Origin: DATGSL01 sp964645585
GTDB taxonomy: Bacteria > Verrucomicrobiota > Verrucomicrobiia > Opitutales > T3Sed10-336
DNA length: 58,169 nt
NCBI GenBank assembly: GCA_964645585.1
Contig: CAZYAN010000027.1
Span: 1 to 58,169, forward strand
Direction of reading: 5' to 3'
Shown in pieces: positions 14,720 through 23,654 of this stretch (the first letter of the stretch is position 1; every line of letters begins with the position of its first letter). The translations under genes and the position numbers were made by a program. The notes under the pieces were generated by a model, which had not been told where the DNA came from, ran no database searches, and was given only the letters and a program-made list of their open reading frames with translations.

Positions 14720-16576
14720 ATGGGTTCGATTCGCATTCTTTCCGACCGCATCGCCAACCAAATCGCCGCGGGCGAAGTGATCGAGCGGCCGGCGGCCGTT
14801 GTGAAGGAGCTGGTCGAAAACGCGCTGGATGCCGGCGCGAGCCGTATCGAAATTGAATTTCGCAGCGGCGGGCGGACCTTGATCCAAGTCGAGGACAACG
14901 GCTGCGGGATGAGCGGCGATGACGCGCTTCTTTCGCTCGAACGGCACGCGACCAGCAAAATCGGAGCGGTTGCTGATTTGCACCGGATCGCGACGTTCGG
15001 CTTCCGCGGCGAAGCGCTTCCGTCGATTGCGAGCGTGTCTCGGTTTGTCCTCCAATCGCGAACAGCGGACGCGGAGCATGGAACCGAGATTCTGATCAAC
15101 GGCGGGAAACTCATTCACGTTCGCGAATGCGGGATGCCGGTCGGCACACGGATCGAGGTTGGACAGCTGTTTCACTCCGTGCCCGCCCGCCGGAAGTTCT
15201 TGAAAACCGATGCGACCGAATCGGCTCATATTATCCAGTGTGCTCGCTTGCACGCGATCGCGCATCCGGGCGTTGCGTTCAAAGTGATCGAGAACGATCG
15301 GACGGTTTTCGAATCCGCGCCGTGCCCGAATCTCGAACAGCGCCTGACCGAAGTTTTTGGCCGTTCGCTGACAGCGCACCTCCTGCCGATCGAAGCCCGA
15401 GAGGGCGACATGGCTCTCACCGGGTTTATCGGGCGTCCGGCAGCCAGTCGGGCCACGCGGCACGAGATGCTGACGTTCGTCAACTCGCGGCCCGTCGAAA
15501 ATCGCACGGTCGGGTACGCGCTGCTCGAATCCTACCACGGATCGCTTCCGAAAGGCCGTTACCCGATCGCCTTTCTGTTTTTGGAAATCGATCCGGCGCA
15601 GGTTGATGTCAATGTTCATCCGGCGAAGAGAGAAGTGCGGTTCCGGGAAGAATCACGGGTTCGCAGCTTTGTGATTCGCGCGGTTCTCGACCGGTTGCGG
15701 AACGAACTTCATTCAATCGTGCCGCCAGCGTCGCCCGCTGCCACGCCGAATCCGCCGCCTGCGCAACCGCCTGTGCCGGTTGCGCCAAGAGTTTCGGGAT
15801 CCCCGGCAATTGCGATCGATCGGAGACCGCTGGCCGCCACGCCGGCGAATGCGCCAGAGACTCTTTCCCGTGGATCGTCCCATCCGGCGGCGTTCACGCG
15901 GCAAATGTCTTCGGGAACGGTCGCGCCCGCGGCACCGGCTGTTTCACGCGCTGGCGATACCGCGGAGCGCCCGGATGCAACGCCTTCAGGCACGCGCGAC
16001 TGGCGCTGGCGTTTCGTCGGCCAAATTCGAAGTTCGCTTGCGCTGTTCGAGACGGCGGCCGGTTTGGTCATTATGGATCGGCGGGCAGCGCACGAGCGGC
16101 TGATGTATGACGAAATCTTGGAAAACTATCGAAACGGAAATCCAAACGCCCGCCAGGCGCTGCTTTTTCCGGTTCCCCTCGAGCTCGATCCGATCGCGAC
16201 CGCGCTGCTCGCCGATCATTTGGCGTTCCTGAATGCAAGCGGGTTTGAGATCGCTGTCTTCGGCCGGAACTTTTTTCGGATTGAAGCGATTCCGGCCTGG
16301 CTCGACCCGAACTTGGCCGAAGATTTTGTGCGGGATCTGCTGGGCGTCATCCGGGAAAAAGGACTCCCGGAAAATCAGCCGGAGGTCGCCAGGGAGCGGA
16401 TCGCCTTGCTCGCCTCGCGAAAAGCGGTGCGCGTGAGCGACCGAGTGAGCGAAGAGGAGATCGTCGCTTTGGCGCGACGCCTTTTGGATTCTCCGAACCC
16501 GCTCGCGAGTCCGCTCGGCCGGGCGACGTTTTTTGAAATGGGAGCGGCCGAGATTGAGCGGCGCCTCCAGAAATGA
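14720..16576 (+). CDS. mutL: DNA mismatch repair protein MutL, endonuclease motifs absent
   Basis: The 618-residue MutL coordinates mismatch repair downstream of MutS. The N-terminal GHKL ATPase is intact: ENALDAGA, DNGCGM and FGFRGEALPSI, then QLFHSVPARRKFL and VDVNVHPAKREVRF. A Pro/Ala-rich linker (~residues 330-420) leads to the dimerisation domain. The endonuclease signature DQHA(X)2E(X)4E is replaced by DRRAAHERLMYD. The ACR cysteine and the CPHGRP motif are replaced by ASRKAVR and ASPLGRA, so nicking activity is unlikely. No mutS lies in the window. The ATG is 89 nt after the terminator; no strong ribosome-binding site is visible. Confidence 0.95.
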   Translation: MGSIRILSDRIANQIAAGEVIERPAAVVKELVENALDAGASRIEIEFRSGGRTLIQVEDNGCGMSGDDALLSLERHATSKIGAVADLHRIATFGFRGEALPSIASVSRFVLQSRTADAEHGTEILINGGKLIHVRECGMPVGTRIEVGQLFHSVPARRKFLKTDATESAHIIQCARLHAIAHPGVAFKVIENDRTVFESAPCPNLEQRLTEVFGRSLTAHLLPIEAREGDMALTGFIGRPAASRATRHEMLTFVNSRPVENRTVGYALLESYHGSLPKGRYPIAFLFLEIDPAQVDVNVHPAKREVRFREESRVRSFVIRAVLDRLRNELHSIVPPASPAATPNPPPAQPPVPVAPRVSGSPAIAIDRRPLAATPANAPETLSRGSSHPAAFTRQMSSGTVAPAAPAVSRAGDTAERPDATPSGTRDWRWRFVGQIRSSLALFETAAGLVIMDRRAAHERLMYDEILENYRNGNPNARQALLFPVPLELDPIATALLADHLAFLNASGFEIAVFGRNFFRIEAIPAWLDPNLAEDFVRDLLGVIREKGLPENQPEVARERIALLASRKAVRVSDRVSEEEIVALARRLLDSPNPLASPLGRATFFEMGAAEIERRLQK

Positions 16577-16647
16577 TACCGAACTTTTGACAAGCCAGTG
16601 AGAAGCCCTTTCTGTAACGTCCGGCCCCTCCGGGCGCGTTCCATCCC

Positions 16648-19176
16648 ATGAGTGTAACGTCAAGTCATTCCACAAGCGGTTCCGGAAAACAGCGTTCAAC
16701 TCGGTCCGGTTCCAACGACAAACCGTTTAAATTCGCGGTCGGTCAGTCGGTTGAGGATATCAAGCGATCGATCGAAAACCACATGAAGTTTTCGCTCGCC
16801 CACCATCCCGAGATGGCGACCGTTCGAGACTGGTGGGTGGCGACCTCGAACGCCGCGCGCGACCGGATCGTTGACCGGATGATCCGGACGATTATGACGC
16901 ACCACAAGGAGAACGTGCGGCGCGTTTACTACCTGTCGCTCGAATACCTCATGGGCCGGCTGCTGATCAACAACCTGCTCAACGTCGGGATCCTCGATCA
17001 GACCCGGAAGGCGCTCGAGGAACTCGGACAAAACTTCGAGGAGATTGTCGAAGAGGAAAACGACATGGGTCTCGGAAACGGCGGGCTTGGCCGCTTGGCC
17101 GCCTGCTTCCTTGATTCGCTCGCCACGCTGGATCTGCCGGCTGTCGGTTACGGCATCCATTATGAGTTCGGCATGTTCCGCCAGGAACTCTTCAACGGAT
17201 ACCAGGTGGAACATCCGGACAACTGGCTGCGCTACAACGATCCGTGGGAAATTGTTCGGCCGGAATACACGCAGGAAGTCCGGCTGTACGGCAACGTCGA
17301 GATGCGGTTCGACAGCTTCGGGCGCGGCCGGCCGACTTGGGTGAATACGGAAAAGATCCTCGGAGTGCCCTATGACATTCCCATTCCCGGCTACGGTACG
17401 GAAACCGTGAATTTGCTCCGGCTCTGGGGCTCGAAAGCCTCCGCGGAATTCGACTTGCGCGTGTTTCATGCCGGCGGCTATGTCGAGGCGGTCCGCGAGA
17501 AGACCAAGGGCGAGAGGATTTCCAAAGTTCTGTACCCGAACGATGCGAATGAGTCGGGGCGGGAACTCCGCCTGGTCCAGCAGTATTTTTTCGTTTCCTG
17601 TTCCCTGCGTGATATTATTGCCCGGTATCAAAAGGGGAATGAGGGCTGGGAGCAGTTCCCGGAAAAGGTCGCGATCCAGTTGAATGACACCCACCCGGCG
17701 ATCGCCGTGGTGGAGCTGATGCGGATTTTCGTCGATGAAGAGGAGATGGAGTGGGGGGAGGCGTGGGCGATCGTCACGAAGGTTTTCGCCTACACCAACC
17801 ACACGCTTCTTCCGGAGGCGCTGGAGAAGTGGAGCGTGCCGCTTTTTGAAAAGGTGCTGCCGCGGCACTTGCAGCTTATTTACGAAATCAATCGCCGCCA
17901 CCTTATCGAGGTCGACCAGCAATGGCCGGGCGATGACGAAAGGAAAGCGGCTCTTTCGCTGATCGAGGAGGGAGACCCGAAGATGGTGCGGATGGCATTC
18001 CTTGCCGTCATCGCCAGTCATACGGTTAACGGCGTCGCCGCGCTGCACACCGAGTTGCTCAAAAAGCATCTCTTCGCGGATTTCTATGCGATGGCGCCGA
18101 AGCGCTTTCAAAACAAGACCAACGGAATCACCCCCCGCCGCTGGCTGAAAGCGTGCAATCCGCGGCTTGCGGAATTGATCACCGATACGATCGGCGGCGG
18201 CTGGGAGCGCGACCTGACGCGACTGAGCAAACTGGAAAAGTGGGCGGATGATCCCGCGTTTCAGAAAAAGTTCATGGAGGTCAAACAGGCAAACAAGCGC
18301 GACCTGTCGCGGGTAATTTTCGACACGCTCGGAATCGATGCCGATCCCTCTGCTTTGTTCGATGTCCAGATCAAGCGGCTGCACGAATACAAGCGGCAGC
18401 ATCTGAATCTTTTACACATCCTGGCCCTCTATCGCCGGATTCTGCAAAACCGGGATTACGATATGACGCCGCGCGTGTTCATCTTCGGCGCAAAGGCGGC
18501 TCCCGGTTATGAGTTGGCGAAATTGATCATCAAGGCGATCGGTTCGGTCGCCATGATCGTCAATCGCGACGAGCGGGTTGGCAACAAATTGAAAATCGCG
18601 TTTCTGCCCGACTACCGCGTGACGCTCGCCGAGAAAATCATTCCGGCAGCGGACCTGTCGGAACAGATATCCACCGCTGGCAAGGAAGCGTCCGGAACCG
18701 GTAATATGAAGCTCGCGCTCAACGGCGCGCTGACGATCGGCACGCTCGACGGCGCCAATGTCGAAATCCGCGAGGAGGTCGGCGACGAGAACATTTTCAT
18801 CTTTGGAATGAAGGTGGACGAAGTGGAGGAGCTCGTCGCGAAAGGATACGATCCCTTTGACTACTATTACAAGAACGAGGAACTGCGGGCCGTCATCGAC
18901 TGGCTCGGCTCCGGGTATTTTACGCCGGAGGAATCGAATGTGCTCCAAGGACTGAAATACCGCCTGCTTGAAGGCGGCGATCCTTTCCTCGCGCTCGCGG
19001 ATTTTGAAGCCTATTGCGCGGCTCAGGAGGAGGCGGACCGTGCGTTTCGCGACAAACGGCGCTGGGCGAAGATGGCGATTCTCAACACCGCGCGCGTCGG
19101 CAAGTTCTCGAGTGACCGGACGATTGCGGAATATGCGCGCGACATTTGGAACCTGCCGCCAGTCGAGGTAAAATAG
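16648..19176 (+). CDS. glgP: Glycogen/starch/α-glucan phosphorylase
   Basis: The 842-residue product is a complete GT35 phosphorylase, releasing glucose-1-phosphate from α-1,4-glucans in the cytoplasm. Landmarks are RRVYYLSLEYLMGR, the ENDMGLGNGGLGRLAACFLDSLATL active-site region, FKNKTNGITPRRWL-like FQNKTNGITPRRW, VQIKRLHEYKRQ and the pyridoxal-phosphate lysine segment EASGTGNMKLALNG followed by IGTLDGANVEI. A serine-rich 30-residue N-terminal extension precedes the conserved region. It stands alone between mutL and the DUF3108 gene, so it is not in a glg operon here. Confidence 0.97.
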   Translation: MSVTSSHSTSGSGKQRSTRSGSNDKPFKFAVGQSVEDIKRSIENHMKFSLAHHPEMATVRDWWVATSNAARDRIVDRMIRTIMTHHKENVRRVYYLSLEYLMGRLLINNLLNVGILDQTRKALEELGQNFEEIVEEENDMGLGNGGLGRLAACFLDSLATLDLPAVGYGIHYEFGMFRQELFNGYQVEHPDNWLRYNDPWEIVRPEYTQEVRLYGNVEMRFDSFGRGRPTWVNTEKILGVPYDIPIPGYGTETVNLLRLWGSKASAEFDLRVFHAGGYVEAVREKTKGERISKVLYPNDANESGRELRLVQQYFFVSCSLRDIIARYQKGNEGWEQFPEKVAIQLNDTHPAIAVVELMRIFVDEEEMEWGEAWAIVTKVFAYTNHTLLPEALEKWSVPLFEKVLPRHLQLIYEINRRHLIEVDQQWPGDDERKAALSLIEEGDPKMVRMAFLAVIASHTVNGVAALHTELLKKHLFADFYAMAPKRFQNKTNGITPRRWLKACNPRLAELITDTIGGGWERDLTRLSKLEKWADDPAFQKKFMEVKQANKRDLSRVIFDTLGIDADPSALFDVQIKRLHEYKRQHLNLLHILALYRRILQNRDYDMTPRVFIFGAKAAPGYELAKLIIKAIGSVAMIVNRDERVGNKLKIAFLPDYRVTLAEKIIPAADLSEQISTAGKEASGTGNMKLALNGALTIGTLDGANVEIREEVGDENIFIFGMKVDEVEELVAKGYDPFDYYYKNEELRAVIDWLGSGYFTPEESNVLQGLKYRLLEGGDPFLALADFEAYCAAQEEADRAFRDKRRWAKMAILNTARVGKFSSDRTIAEYARDIWNLPPVEVK

Positions 19177-19251
19177 ACCAGGAGCGGTTGTGTTCCTGAA
19201 AAAAACGGAAACTTTTACCGCCTTGCCTGTCGATTCCCCGAAAGGAAAAAA

Positions 19252-20115
19252 ATGAGACCAGCCAGAAATCTTCTCTCCAAAATCTCTCTTGCGATACTCG
19301 CCTTTGGCTTGCTGGAGCCCGCGGGCGCGGGCCGGCTGTTCGCGGATTCGGATCTCCCGCTGCCGGACGGGGAACGCCGCTTTGAGGTCGGGGAACGAAT
19401 CACCTATTCGGTCCACTGGGGCATGATCCGCGCGGCGGAAGCTGTGCTCGAAGTGCATCCGGTGGTCGAAATCGACGGTCAGAGCGCCTACCACTTTTCG
19501 CTGACGCTCCGGACCACGCCGCTGGTCGATAAGTTTTACAAGGTGCGCGATCGGATCGACGGCTTTGTCCGCACCGATCTTCAAGGCTCGTTGCTGTATT
19601 TGGTCGAGAAGGATGCCGGGAAGAATCGGCGTGACGTTCGGGTCACGTACAATCGTCCCGAACGCTGGGCCCAGTATTCGAACTTTGGAGAAACGCGCGA
19701 GCCGGTTGCCATTCATGAATCGACATTCGACCCGCTTTCCGTGCTGTTCATTCTTCGTGAGCTGACGCTGAAGAAGGGCAGCGAGATCGAGATCTCCGTT
19801 TCCGACGGCAAATGGACTACGATGGGGGTCGCGCGCGTCAAGGGCGTGCAGCGGATCACGGTCCCGGCCGGTAATTACCGGACGATTCTGGTTGAGCCGG
19901 AGATGAAAGGCGTCGGCGGCGTTTTTGAAAAAGCCGGCGACGCGCCGGTCCAAGTCTATTACTCAAACGACGAACGCCGCATTCCGGTCCGCCTGGCGAC
20001 CGAACTCCCGGTCGGCACGTTTTCGGTGCACCTCGTCTCGATCGAACAAGTTCCGGTTGCGGAACAAGAGCAGTTCGCCGAAACCTTCGCTGAGAAGAAC
20101 CGTCTAGAAGGATAG
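19252..20115 (+). CDS. DUF3108 exported protein
   Basis: This 287-residue protein has an N-terminal signal (LAILAFGLLEPAGAGRLFA) and a single DUF3108 domain, a predominantly β fold seen in envelope proteins of Gram-negative bacteria. Typical segments are VGERITYSVHWGMIRAAEA, YKVRDRIDGFVRT, DPLSVLFILRE and VPAGNYRTILVEPEM. The start is set by AAAGGA 7 nt upstream. No enzymatic motif is present, and function is unknown; family members are suspected to be periplasmic or outer-membrane-associated. It follows glgP by 75 nt. Confidence 0.8.
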   Translation: MRPARNLLSKISLAILAFGLLEPAGAGRLFADSDLPLPDGERRFEVGERITYSVHWGMIRAAEAVLEVHPVVEIDGQSAYHFSLTLRTTPLVDKFYKVRDRIDGFVRTDLQGSLLYLVEKDAGKNRRDVRVTYNRPERWAQYSNFGETREPVAIHESTFDPLSVLFILRELTLKKGSEIEISVSDGKWTTMGVARVKGVQRITVPAGNYRTILVEPEMKGVGGVFEKAGDAPVQVYYSNDERRIPVRLATELPVGTFSVHLVSIEQVPVAEQEQFAETFAEKNRLEG

Positions 20116-20136
20116 CACCGCTCCCTTTCAGCGGTG
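20116..20136 (+). terminator. Hairpin after the DUF3108 gene
   Basis: CACCGCT and AGCGGTG (20116-20122 and 20130-20136) form a perfect 7-bp stem with a 7-nt loop directly after the stop codon. It lacks a T-run, so it is at best a weak or factor-assisted terminator between convergent genes. Confidence 0.35.
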
Positions 20137-20248
20137 GACTAGCACGCATCCGTTTTTCGGCTCGACCTGAATGGGCAAAGCCGATTATCGCGGGAGCGTT
20201 GAAAATCCATAGTCTGTCGCTGCTCCCCCTTTAACACCGCGCAAAGAT

Positions 20249-21175
20249 TCAATCGGCGCGCCCGAGACGGCCTCCGGACTTTCTTCGCGCGGCCGCCTTC
20301 TGTGCTGTTCTCACAAAGATGTCCGTCGGAGAATGCGGTGCCGCCCCACTTGCGCGGCAGACACCCACCACCAGCGGCGCCGGCGCCGGGCGAAACGGTA
20401 CAAACACCGCCCGGGGTCCCGCGACCGACAAAATCGACTCGGCGGCAACCGCGATCATTCGGGAACCTTCCACCGCGGCGATCATGCTCATCGCGCCGTC
20501 GCATTCGATCGCGACGCGAAGGTTTCGAAATTTCGCGCCAAAGATCTTTCGCAGCCAGTCGTGGTAATCCGGATACTCAATTTTTGAATACACCGCGACC
20601 CGCTCTTCCAGGACGTCGTCCAAAGTCACCCACCGCCGCTTTGCGAACGCATGATCCCGCGGAACGATCATTCCCGCTCGATAGCTCCGCAGCGGAAGAA
20701 AAGCCAGCCGGTTTTTTCTCGCCCCCGGCTGTTCCACTAAAAGCCCCGCCTGGATTCGTTTTGCCCGCAGAGCCGCCAGCATTTCTTCCGAAGTCATGTC
20801 GTGCAAGCGGACCCGCGTGTCCGGCAGCGCCTTTTCCAGTGCTTTCAAAATATCCGGAAGAAAATCCCCTGTCGGCGACGGAGAATAACCCAAATGAAAC
20901 TCCGATCGCTGCTCCCGCGCGGCAGCTTGCACAGCTCCCACCGCGACATCGACCCGCAAGAGCACCGCCCGCGCTTCCGCCAGAAAGACCTTGCCCGGCT
21001 CCGTCAGGCGCAGCGATTTCGCCGTCCGGTGAAAAAGCTCCACCCCGAGCTCATCTTCCAGATCGCGAATCTGACGGCTCAGCGGCGGCTGCGAGATATG
21101 CAACCGAGCGGCTGCCCGGGAGATATTCTCCTCCTCGGCGACCGCCACAAAATATCGAAGATGCCGCAATTCCAT
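20249..21175 (-). CDS. LysR-family transcriptional regulator
   Basis: The 308-residue protein begins at MELRHLRYF (ATG 21175; an upstream in-frame extension would add 13 unconserved residues). It has the LysR winged-helix domain (SRAAARLHISQPPLSRQIRDLEDELG, FHRT, RLTEPG) and a periplasmic-binding-like effector domain starting near residue 90 (FHLGYSPSPTGDFLPDIL). It is divergent from the DoxX gene with a T-N11-A dyad between them, so autoregulation and control of doxX are plausible. The inducer is unknown. The last ~15 residues are Arg/Gly-rich and variable. Confidence 0.92.
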   Translation of the reverse strand: MELRHLRYFVAVAEEENISRAAARLHISQPPLSRQIRDLEDELGVELFHRTAKSLRLTEPGKVFLAEARAVLLRVDVAVGAVQAAAREQRSEFHLGYSPSPTGDFLPDILKALEKALPDTRVRLHDMTSEEMLAALRAKRIQAGLLVEQPGARKNRLAFLPLRSYRAGMIVPRDHAFAKRRWVTLDDVLEERVAVYSKIEYPDYHDWLRKIFGAKFRNLRVAIECDGAMSMIAAVEGSRMIAVAAESILSVAGPRAVFVPFRPAPAPLVVGVCRASGAAPHSPTDIFVRTAQKAAARRKSGGRLGRAD

Positions 21176-21190
21176 GATCGGAATTAAGCA

Positions 21191-21203
21191 TACCTCAAAG
21201 GTA
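21191..21203. promoter_or_regulatory. LysR box (T-N11-A dyad)
   Basis: TACCT-CAA-AGGTA is a perfect 5-3-5 dyad that also fits T-N11-A exactly. It lies 15 bp upstream of the lysR start and about 58 bp upstream of a likely doxX −10 hexamer (TTATAC, 21249-21254), the classical position for a LysR recognition site. Confidence 0.55.
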
Positions 21204-21279
21204 GTCTCAGGCAAGGAACATAATATTTCTGGCCTGCGTGAATTCGGGTTATACTCGCAGGGACATGGGATTCAAGACG

Positions 21280-21765
21280 ATGAAAAAGAATATCACTACC
21301 AAACTCCTGGCCACGGGAGACTCGATCGCGTTTCTCCCGATTCGCTTGGCTGCCGGAACCGCCTTGGCGGCGCACGGAGCTCAAAAGCTTTTCGGCTGGT
21401 TCGGCGGTAACGGCCTCACAGCCACCGCCGGATTTTTTGAGGAAAGTCTCGGCCTGGTTCCCGGGATGTTCTGGGCATTCAACGCCGCCGCCGGAGAATT
21501 TTTCGGGGGTCTGATGCTGGCGCTGGGACTTTTTACTCGCGTCGGCGCCGGACTGAACGCCATTGCGATGACCGTCGCGATCTTGCTCGTCCATCGGAGT
21601 GCCTTTTTTGCCAGCAATGGCGGCATGGAATACCCGCTGATGCTCTTGGCAGCCTCGATAACGCTTCTGATCGCCGGCGGCGGAAAATATTCTGTCGACC
21701 GCCTCATCCTCGCCAATCAGCCAAACTCGCGGGTGGGAGCCCTCGCGGCCGCGCCGTCCGCTTAA
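21280..21765 (+). CDS. DoxX-family membrane protein
   Basis: The ~161-residue product has four hydrophobic segments in the DoxX arrangement: IRLAAGTALAAHGAQKLFGWFGGNG (with the family-typical AHGxQKLFG), FFEESLGLVPGMFWAFNAAA, EFFGGLMLALGLFTRVGAGLNAIAMTVAILLV and YPLMLLAASITLLIAGGG. I use the ATG at 21280; an in-frame ATG at 21265 is an alternative. DoxX proteins occur with redox and thiol stress systems, but no enzymatic role is established for this subfamily. Divergent placement from a LysR gene suggests regulated expression. Confidence 0.85.
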   Translation: MKKNITTKLLATGDSIAFLPIRLAAGTALAAHGAQKLFGWFGGNGLTATAGFFEESLGLVPGMFWAFNAAAGEFFGGLMLALGLFTRVGAGLNAIAMTVAILLVHRSAFFASNGGMEYPLMLLAASITLLIAGGGKYSVDRLILANQPNSRVGALAAAPSA

Positions 21766-21772
21766 ATTTACC

Positions 21773-22243
21773 ATGAGTACACAAGAAAATAGAACCAAAC
21801 TTAAACTGATTGCTCCCGACCTGCGCGACGGGAAGGAGTTTCCCCGGAGTCCGCGAGCGAAACTCGGCGGATACGTTCTCGCCGCTCGGGCCGTCGACAA
21901 GATCCGGGCGGATATTCTCGGTCAGATCGGCGATTACGATACCAATTGTCCGCTTGATAAGATCTGGCTGGAGTTTGCGGAGATCGATTATTCCGCGCTT
22001 CGGGCCGTCGTTGAAACCGGCGCGTCCGACGAGGAAGTCGCCGCATGGATCGATAAGAACGCGCGCCAGCGTCCCCGGCAGGAGATTGTTGTCTGGAACA
22101 ACCGGCAGCGCGACGCGCGGCTGAGCGACCTGCCGCCCGAGTTGCAAGAGAAGATGGAAGATTACATTGAGGAAGTCGTGCCCCGAAACCGGATCGTTTA
22201 CCGATTTTTCGACATCTACGATCTGGAGGAAGAGCGGCTGTAA
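21773..22243 (+). CDS. DUF5069 family protein
   Basis: The 156-residue soluble protein matches the DUF5069 pattern: LIAPDLRDGKEFPRSPRAKLGGYVLAARAVDKIRA near the start, CPLDKIWLEF in the middle and a Trp- and Asp-rich tail. The family is common in PVC bacteria and Acidobacteria and has no known function. It starts 7 nt after the DoxX stop, so the two are probably co-transcribed, and a good terminator follows at 22293-22332. No catalytic motif is evident. Confidence 0.8.
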   Translation: MSTQENRTKLKLIAPDLRDGKEFPRSPRAKLGGYVLAARAVDKIRADILGQIGDYDTNCPLDKIWLEFAEIDYSALRAVVETGASDEEVAAWIDKNARQRPRQEIVVWNNRQRDARLSDLPPELQEKMEDYIEEVVPRNRIVYRFFDIYDLEEERL

Positions 22244-22292
22244 ACGGCCTCGGGAGCGAGGAAAGCACGCTCTGATCCGCATGTGCATGCGC

Positions 22293-22332
22293 AGCAGGGG
22301 CACTCCCGCCGCCGGGTGTCCCCTGCTTTTTT
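22293..22332 (+). terminator. Rho-independent terminator after DUF5069
   Basis: AGCAGGGG (22293-22300) pairs with CCCCTGCT (22320-22327), extended by CCCG/CGGG across a small internal loop and followed by a T-run (22327-22332). It closes the doxX-DUF5069 transcript. The remaining DNA to 22571 shows no further feature. Confidence 0.8.
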
Positions 22333-22571
22333 GGTTTTGGCGCAAACGCTGAATCGTTTTCTCCGGCGCATTGGAAGCGGCTGGAACCGCGCTTGCCCGG
22401 CGCTGTCTTATCGCCGCGCGGAGCGGCGGGGGAAATCGGCGCGCATGGAACGTGGCAAAAGGCGCTTCGACCGGTTTTTCTTTACCGCCGGATACAAATC
22501 TCTATGGTGCCCGTTGCTGGTGAAGAAACCCGGCCCGATGACGTTCGACACACGAATCGGCTTCTCTTGAA

Positions 22572-23630
22572 ATGCAACCATCCACTGTACAGCTCTTCCA
22601 TTATCCGCGGATCTTGCGCCTTGCGTGGCTCGGGCTGATCATCGCGATTTCGGCCGGTGTTTCGCAGCGGGTGCCAGCGGCGGAGGCGGGCCGGGCGGAA
22701 GCAACGGTGACGGGACAGATTTTCACGATCGGATCGGGCGGAGAAAGTATCCGGCTGGGTGCGGTTCAAGTGCAGGTTTTTCCTCAGGCGGTAATCGAGG
22801 CGCATTTGGAGGAACGGCTCGCCGTCTTGAGGCGGACGCGGCGCATTTTGGACGACCGCGTCGCGGAAATTCGGGAGGAGTTGGACAAGGAGAAGGCGCG
22901 GTTTGAGGCACTCGTAGCGGAAGGCGACCAGAGAAAGTCAGCGGCTGTCGCGGAAATCGCGGCATTGCGGGAGGAGGCGCGGAAGCGAATCGCTTCGATC
23001 GACGCGTCGATTGCCGCGAACGAAAAAGAAATCGCGTTTTGGAGCGACTACCCGGAGCCGCCGCCGGGAATTCCGCTCCGGGAGGAATACGAGGCCTACG
23101 CGAAATTGCGGGACCGGTGGCTTGCGGTCCCGGCGGCCGAACGAGCGGCGTGGACCAGCGCATTGCGGGGATTGACAGAGGAACTTTTGGCGGAGCGTGC
23201 GGCTGTCATCGCGGAGCGCGATCAAGCGGTCGAAGCTGCCGAGCGGGATCGGAAATCGATCGATGCCGACATCGCGGCGCGACAGGAGCGGCAGGCGAAA
23301 CTGCGGGCGGATTTGGACGAGGCGATTGCGCGCGCGGAACAAGCACCGGATTTCTCCGCTTTGCTGGCCGGTCTGCCGAAAGCGGCCGCCGATACGCGGA
23401 CCGATGCCTCGGGTGAATTTCAGCTCAACATTCCTTCCGATGAACCGTATGTGATTTTCGCTCGAACGGAACGGCGGTTCAGCGGCGAAGTTCGCGAACT
23501 AACGTGGCTGGTTCGAATTGGAGTCGAACGGCCTTTGCGCGTTCTATTGAGCGATCATAATCTTGTGACCGCCCATTCGCCGGATAACGTCCTTGATCTC
23601 AAGCAGGACGAATCGCGATCGAACACCTGA
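22572..23630 (+). CDS. Exported coiled-coil protein with split carboxypeptidase-regulatory-like β-domain
   Basis: The 352-residue protein has a signal peptide (LGLIIAISAGVSQRVPAAEA). A β-strand stretch follows (ATVTGQIFTIGSGGESIRLGAVQVQVF), then about 200 residues of charged helix rich in Glu, Arg and Ala (residues ~75-270), then a second β stretch (TDASGEFQLNIPSDEPYVIFA, with RELTWLVRIGV). The two β parts read like the beginning and end of one transthyretin-like regulatory domain, with the coiled coil inserted between them. Function is unknown. It precedes ribBA by 24 nt but is unlikely to share its role. Confidence 0.6.
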   Translation: MQPSTVQLFHYPRILRLAWLGLIIAISAGVSQRVPAAEAGRAEATVTGQIFTIGSGGESIRLGAVQVQVFPQAVIEAHLEERLAVLRRTRRILDDRVAEIREELDKEKARFEALVAEGDQRKSAAVAEIAALREEARKRIASIDASIAANEKEIAFWSDYPEPPPGIPLREEYEAYAKLRDRWLAVPAAERAAWTSALRGLTEELLAERAAVIAERDQAVEAAERDRKSIDADIAARQERQAKLRADLDEAIARAEQAPDFSALLAGLPKAAADTRTDASGEFQLNIPSDEPYVIFARTERRFSGEVRELTWLVRIGVERPLRVLLSDHNLVTAHSPDNVLDLKQDESRSNT

Positions 23631-23654
23631 GGCGGCGGGTGCTGGTGAAGTTTC

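Noticed and set aside
16696..18402. 568-codon open frame on the minus strand opposite glgP
   Set aside because: It is antisense to a clear phosphorylase gene, has no motif, and long antisense frames are common in GC-rich codon-biased genes.
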